Assembly (NCBI GenBank): GCA_049520395.1
Contig: JBEKPV010000143.1
Location: 1-8,545 of the forward strand
Direction of reading: 5' to 3'
DNA length: 8,545 nucleotides
From: UBA1161 sp049520395
GTDB taxonomy: Bacteria > Planctomycetota > Phycisphaerae > Tepidisphaerales > Tepidisphaeraceae
The translations under genes and the position numbers were made by a program. Of the stretch, positions 5,644 to 8,545 are shown piece after piece (the first letter of the stretch is position 1; each line of letters starts with the position of its first letter). Below the pieces are notes generated by a model. The model ran no database searches and was not told where the DNA came from. It worked only from the letters and a program-made list of their open reading frames with translations.

Positions 5644-6939
5644 ATGTCTCAATCACGCAATACCGTTGGCGGTTCGGCGTCTTCGCCGGCGCTGTCGGCA
5701 GCAAATCTGGATACGGAAGTCGGCAAAGTCGTCATCGACATGGGGCTGGCGACCAAGACGGAGATCGCGTTTTGCCGGGAGCAGCAGAAGCAGGCATCCG
5801 ATCCCAGCGGGCGCAGTTTGTCGGATCTGCTGGTCGAGCATAATTTCATCACCGTCAATCAGGCGAAGCGCATCCGGCAGACTCTGACGGAGCGCAAAAC
5901 CAATAAAATTCCGGGGTATGAAATTCTGGGGCAACTTGGCAAGGGGGCGATGGCCACGGTTTACAAGGCGAAGCAGATTTCGCTGGACCGCATCGTGGCG
6001 GTGAAGATTTTGCCGAAGAAGATGAACGAGAGCCGGGATTTCGTGGCTCGGTTTTATAAAGAGGGTAAGGCGGCGGCGCGACTCAGTCATAACAACATTG
6101 TGCAGGCGATTGACGTGGGGGAGTCACCGGAGGGGCTGCACTATTTTGTGATGGAGTACGTGGAGGGGAAGACGCTTTATGATTGTATGGCCCCCCCGCC
6201 GGCTGGGGAGGGGCATCATTTTTCGGAGTCGGAGGCTTTGGATATTTCGATCCAGATTGCCGACGCGCTGGCCCATGCGCATCAGAGGGGGCTCATTCAC
6301 CGGGATGTGAAGCCGAAGAACATTTTGCTGACGCCGCAGAGGGTGGCGAAGCTGACGGATTTGGGGCTAGCGAGACAAACGGACGATAAGCAGGCGGCGG
6401 AGGATGAAGCGGGGAAGGCGTATGGGACGCCGTATTATATCAGTCCTGAGCAGATTCGCGGGGATATGGATATTGATTTCCGTGCGGATATTTATTCGCT
6501 GGGTGCGACGATGTACCACCTGGTGACGGGTCGTACGCCGTTTGAGGGGGATACGCCCAGCGCGGTGATGCATCAGCATTTGAAGCAGGCGCTGCTGCCG
6601 GCGGATCATGTGAATACGGAGATTTCGGCGGGTTTTGGGGAAATAATCGACGTTTGCATGGCGAAGAAGCGTGAAGAGCGGTATGCATCGACGGAGGAGT
6701 TGCTGGAGGATTTGAGGGCGGTGCGGAACAATCAGCCGCCGGTGCATTCGCGGAGGGCTTTGGATTTGGATCGGCTGGCGCAAATCGAGGAGACGGGGCA
6801 GACGGTGGATATCGTGCCCGCGCCGGTACCGGAGCCGAAGGCGTGGGAGGCACCGCTGGTCAAAGCGCTTCTTTGGGCGACCGGGGCGTCGCTGTTCATC
6901 AACCTCATCTTGATTATGATTTTGGCCCACCGACGTTAG
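5644..6939 (+). CDS. membrane-anchored Hanks-type Ser/Thr protein kinase
   Basis: The product has 431 residues. An N-terminal helical region (about 22-85) holds two similar units (V-G-K-V-V-I-D-M-G-L-A-T and L-S-D-L-L-V-E-H-N-F-I-T), like the N-terminal domain of GspE/MshE ATPases. The kinase domain (92-360) shows a glycine loop GKGAMATVY (99-107), VAVK with Lys121, helix C Glu140, the catalytic loop HRDVKPKN (219-226, Asp221), DLG (239-241) in place of DFG, GTPYYISPE (261-269) and DIYSLG (282-287), so it should be active. A Pro-rich linker precedes a transmembrane helix (about 405-427) and a short basic tail, so the kinase faces the cytoplasm. ATG 5644 is chosen for its AAGG site six bases upstream; an ATG at 5551 would add 31 residues. 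Substrates are unknown. The dehydrogenase gene follows 15 bp downstream. Confidence 0.93.
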   Translation: MSQSRNTVGGSASSPALSAANLDTEVGKVVIDMGLATKTEIAFCREQQKQASDPSGRSLSDLLVEHNFITVNQAKRIRQTLTERKTNKIPGYEILGQLGKGAMATVYKAKQISLDRIVAVKILPKKMNESRDFVARFYKEGKAAARLSHNNIVQAIDVGESPEGLHYFVMEYVEGKTLYDCMAPPPAGEGHHFSESEALDISIQIADALAHAHQRGLIHRDVKPKNILLTPQRVAKLTDLGLARQTDDKQAAEDEAGKAYGTPYYISPEQIRGDMDIDFRADIYSLGATMYHLVTGRTPFEGDTPSAVMHQHLKQALLPADHVNTEISAGFGEIIDVCMAKKREERYASTEELLEDLRAVRNNQPPVHSRRALDLDRLAQIEETGQTVDIVPAPVPEPKAWEAPLVKALLWATGASLFINLILIMILAHRR

Positions 6940-6954
6940 TTCTTTTTTTTATAC

Positions 6955-7833
6955 ATGAAAACCCGCGTTGGATTCATCGGGCTGGGAATTATGGGCTCGG
7001 CGATGGCCGCCCGGCTCATCGACGATCGCGCGCTCCTGGTGCATACGCGGACGCGCTCGAAGGCATCGAAATTGCTCCAGCGCGGAGCGCGGTGGATGAG
7101 CAGTCCGGGAAAATTGGCGGCGGAGTGCGATGTGGTGTTTATCTGCGCGACGGATACGCCGGATGTGCAGGCGATTGTTTGCGGGGACGAGGGGATTTTG
7201 CCCGCGGCGCGCTCGGGGCTGATCGTGGTGGATCATTCGACAATTTCGCCGGCGGTTACGCGGCAATTGGCGGAGGATCTGGCGGCGCGCGGGACCCATT
7301 TTCTGGACGCGCCGGTGAGCGGCGGGCAGAGCGGAGCCATTAACGGGGCGCTTTCGATTATGGTCGGCGGGGATCTGGCGGCGTTTGAGAAAGTCCAACC
7401 ACTGCTGCGGCTGATGGGGACGACAATCACGCATTGCGGAGCGAGCGGGACGGGGCAACTGACCAAGCTGGTGAACCAGATTCTGGTTTCGGTGACGAAT
7501 TTGGCGGTTTGCGAGGCGCTGACTTTTGCGGGAAAGAACGAATTGGATTTGGAGAAGACGATAGCCGCGCTGGCGGGCGGGGCGGGGACGTCGTGGCAAC
7601 TGGTGAATCTGGGTCCGCGGATGATCGAGGGGGATTTTCGGCCGGGGTTTACGATCAATCTTCAGCAGAAGGATTTGCGGCTGGTGCTGGCGGCGGCGGA
7701 GGATTCGAAAACCTCGCTACCGGCGGTGAGCTTGGCGCATCAACTTTTCACGGCGGCGCAGGCGGCGGGACACGGCAAGGATGGGACGCAGGCGCTGTTC
7801 ACCGTGGTGGAATCGCTGGCTTCTTTACATTGA
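6955..7833 (+). CDS. NAD(P)-dependent beta-hydroxyacid dehydrogenase (3-hydroxyisobutyrate / tartronate semialdehyde reductase family)
   Basis: This 292-residue cytoplasmic oxidoreductase fits the usual length of the family. Its Rossmann domain opens with VGFIGLGIMGSAMA, giving the GxGxxG dinucleotide fingerprint at 9-14. The substrate-binding signature is DAPVSGG (118-124), and the catalytic lysine is K171 in GQLTKLVNQ, with N174 beside it and a second conserved K239 in QQKDL. The end of the second strand reads HTRTRSK, where the basic residues suggest NADP(H) preference. The family reversibly oxidises short 3-hydroxyacids; the exact substrate (3-hydroxyisobutyrate, glycerate/tartronate semialdehyde or succinic semialdehyde-type) cannot be told from sequence. 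It starts 15 bases after the kinase stop and is probably cotranscribed, but no Shine-Dalgarno is present: a run of eight T (6943-6950) precedes the ATG. Its stop lies 4 bases from the convergent protease gene. Confidence 0.92.
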   Translation: MKTRVGFIGLGIMGSAMAARLIDDRALLVHTRTRSKASKLLQRGARWMSSPGKLAAECDVVFICATDTPDVQAIVCGDEGILPAARSGLIVVDHSTISPAVTRQLAEDLAARGTHFLDAPVSGGQSGAINGALSIMVGGDLAAFEKVQPLLRLMGTTITHCGASGTGQLTKLVNQILVSVTNLAVCEALTFAGKNELDLEKTIAALAGGAGTSWQLVNLGPRMIEGDFRPGFTINLQQKDLRLVLAAAEDSKTSLPAVSLAHQLFTAAQAAGHGKDGTQALFTVVESLASLH

Positions 7834-7837
7834 ACAA

Positions 7838-8545
7838 TCAGATCGAGGGGGCGGCCCGCCGGCTGCGGCGGCGCGCCAGGATGGGCGCGGCCAGGGCGAC
7901 CAGGAGCATTCCGCTGGTGGGCTCGGGGACGGCGGTTATGGCGTTGATCTGAGGGGCGTAGGTGGCGAGGTCGGTGTAGTAGGAGGTGTCGCCGAAGACG
8001 GCGGACCAGAGGATGTCCTGATTGGAATTGGGGACGTCGTAGGCTTCGTTGAGTCCGATGAGGGTGCCGTTGTCGGTGAAGACGCCGCCGCCGGAATCGC
8101 CGGGGGTGACTTGATCGGACTGGGAACTGTTGAAGAAATCGGAGGCGAAGACGGTTACGTCTCCGTAGCCCGCATTGGCGACGGCGGTGGTGGAGGGGTC
8201 TTCATTGGTGCCGAGATTGACGTTGACCTTATTTTGGCCCCAATCCAATACCTGGATATATGAATCGACCGAATAGCCGGAGTACGGGGGATTGGACTCA
8301 TTGGTTTCGTTGAAGTTGTCGTCATATCCCTGGAGGCCGCTGTTGCGTTCGCCGCCGAAGCCGGCGTTGTAAAAGGGAGTATTGAATGTGGGGTCGGAGG
8401 TGGCGACGGTGACGTTGGTTACTTCGGAGGGGGTGGAGGGCAATTTAAAGAGGACGAGATCGGTGGGTGAATCGTCGGAAGGATTCACCAGGCGAACGGC
8501 AGTTGAGCCGCTGGCGACGATATTTCCACCGCCGAAGTTGACGGT
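7838..8545 (-). CDS. secreted trypsin-like serine protease with PEP-CTERM sorting signal, N-terminal part missing
   Basis: The frame is open to the right edge, so only the C-terminal 235 residues are seen; the signal peptide and catalytic His would lie outside. An internal GTG at 8488 gives a shorter frame but is not the real start, because the trypsin fold continues upstream of it. The nucleophile motif TPGDSGGGVF has its Ser codon at 8093-8095. The segment PTDLVLFKL, near 8460, resembles the DIALLRL block that carries the catalytic Asp of chymotrypsin-like enzymes. The chain is rich in Asn, Gly, Ser and Thr, as is usual for exported proteins. It ends with VPEP, a hydrophobic helix (TSGMLLVALAAPILA) and a basic tail RRRSRR, the three-part PEP-CTERM signal cleaved by an exosortase. 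The target substrate is unknown. Confidence 0.88.
   Translation of the reverse strand, partial: TVNFGGGNIVASGSTAVRLVNPSDDSPTDLVLFKLPSTPSEVTNVTVATSDPTFNTPFYNAGFGGERNSGLQGYDDNFNETNESNPPYSGYSVDSYIQVLDWGQNKVNVNLGTNEDPSTTAVANAGYGDVTVFASDFFNSSQSDQVTPGDSGGGVFTDNGTLIGLNEAYDVPNSNQDILWSAVFGDTSYYTDLATYAPQINAITAVPEPTSGMLLVALAAPILARRRSRRAAPSI

Noticed and set aside
6843..7343. Plus-strand open frame overlapping the kinase end and the dehydrogenase start
   Set aside because: It is Gly/Arg/Ala-rich with no recognisable motif, and it overlaps two well-supported genes in another frame.

Overview
This window looks like chromosomal, housekeeping-type sequence from a moderately high-GC bacterium with planctomycete-like traits. 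It has a Hanks-type Ser/Thr kinase with a DLG (not DFG) magnesium loop and a C-terminal membrane anchor, a very large SPFH/flotillin-like protein, a secreted protease ending in a PEP-CTERM sorting signal, and several genes without a clear Shine-Dalgarno sequence. Planctomycetota (perhaps class Phycisphaerae) is my best guess. Verrucomicrobiota, which also use PEP-CTERM, cannot be excluded from the sequence alone.

Layout. Positions 1-606, minus strand: the start of a str-type ribosomal operon, read right to left as rpsL (S12), a 42-residue single-span membrane protein, then the first 27 codons of rpsG (S7). A good sigma70-type promoter for rpsL lies at 644-672. Positions 607-1252 are mostly non-coding. 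They hold a possible small membrane-protein ORF (780-941, plus) and a structured stretch of direct and inverted repeats (1016-1069 and 1103-1130). Positions 1253-3980, plus: a likely two-gene operon of a 737-residue membrane-anchored SPFH protein and a YajQ-family nucleotide-binding protein, 19 bp apart. Positions 4048-5379, plus: NADP-type isocitrate dehydrogenase with its own promoter very close to the start codon. Positions 5380-5643: intergenic, with an AT palindrome and a strong promoter. Positions 5644-7833, plus: a Ser/Thr kinase followed 15 bp later by a beta-hydroxyacid dehydrogenase. Positions 7838-8545, minus: the C-terminal part of a trypsin-like serine protease with a PEP-CTERM tail, converging on the dehydrogenase with only 4 bp between the stop codons.

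The genes do not form one obvious pathway. They cover translation, membrane organisation, central carbon metabolism, signalling and cell-surface sorting. No tRNA, rRNA, CRISPR array, insertion sequence or phage gene was seen. The items most worth a second look are the repeat architecture of the SPFH protein (about four iterated beta modules ahead of a coiled coil, reminiscent of major vault protein), the small membrane ORF lodged between rpsL and rpsG, the native Arg88 in S12, and the duplicated helical N-terminal module on the kinase. I saw no clear evidence of a wholly new multi-gene system.
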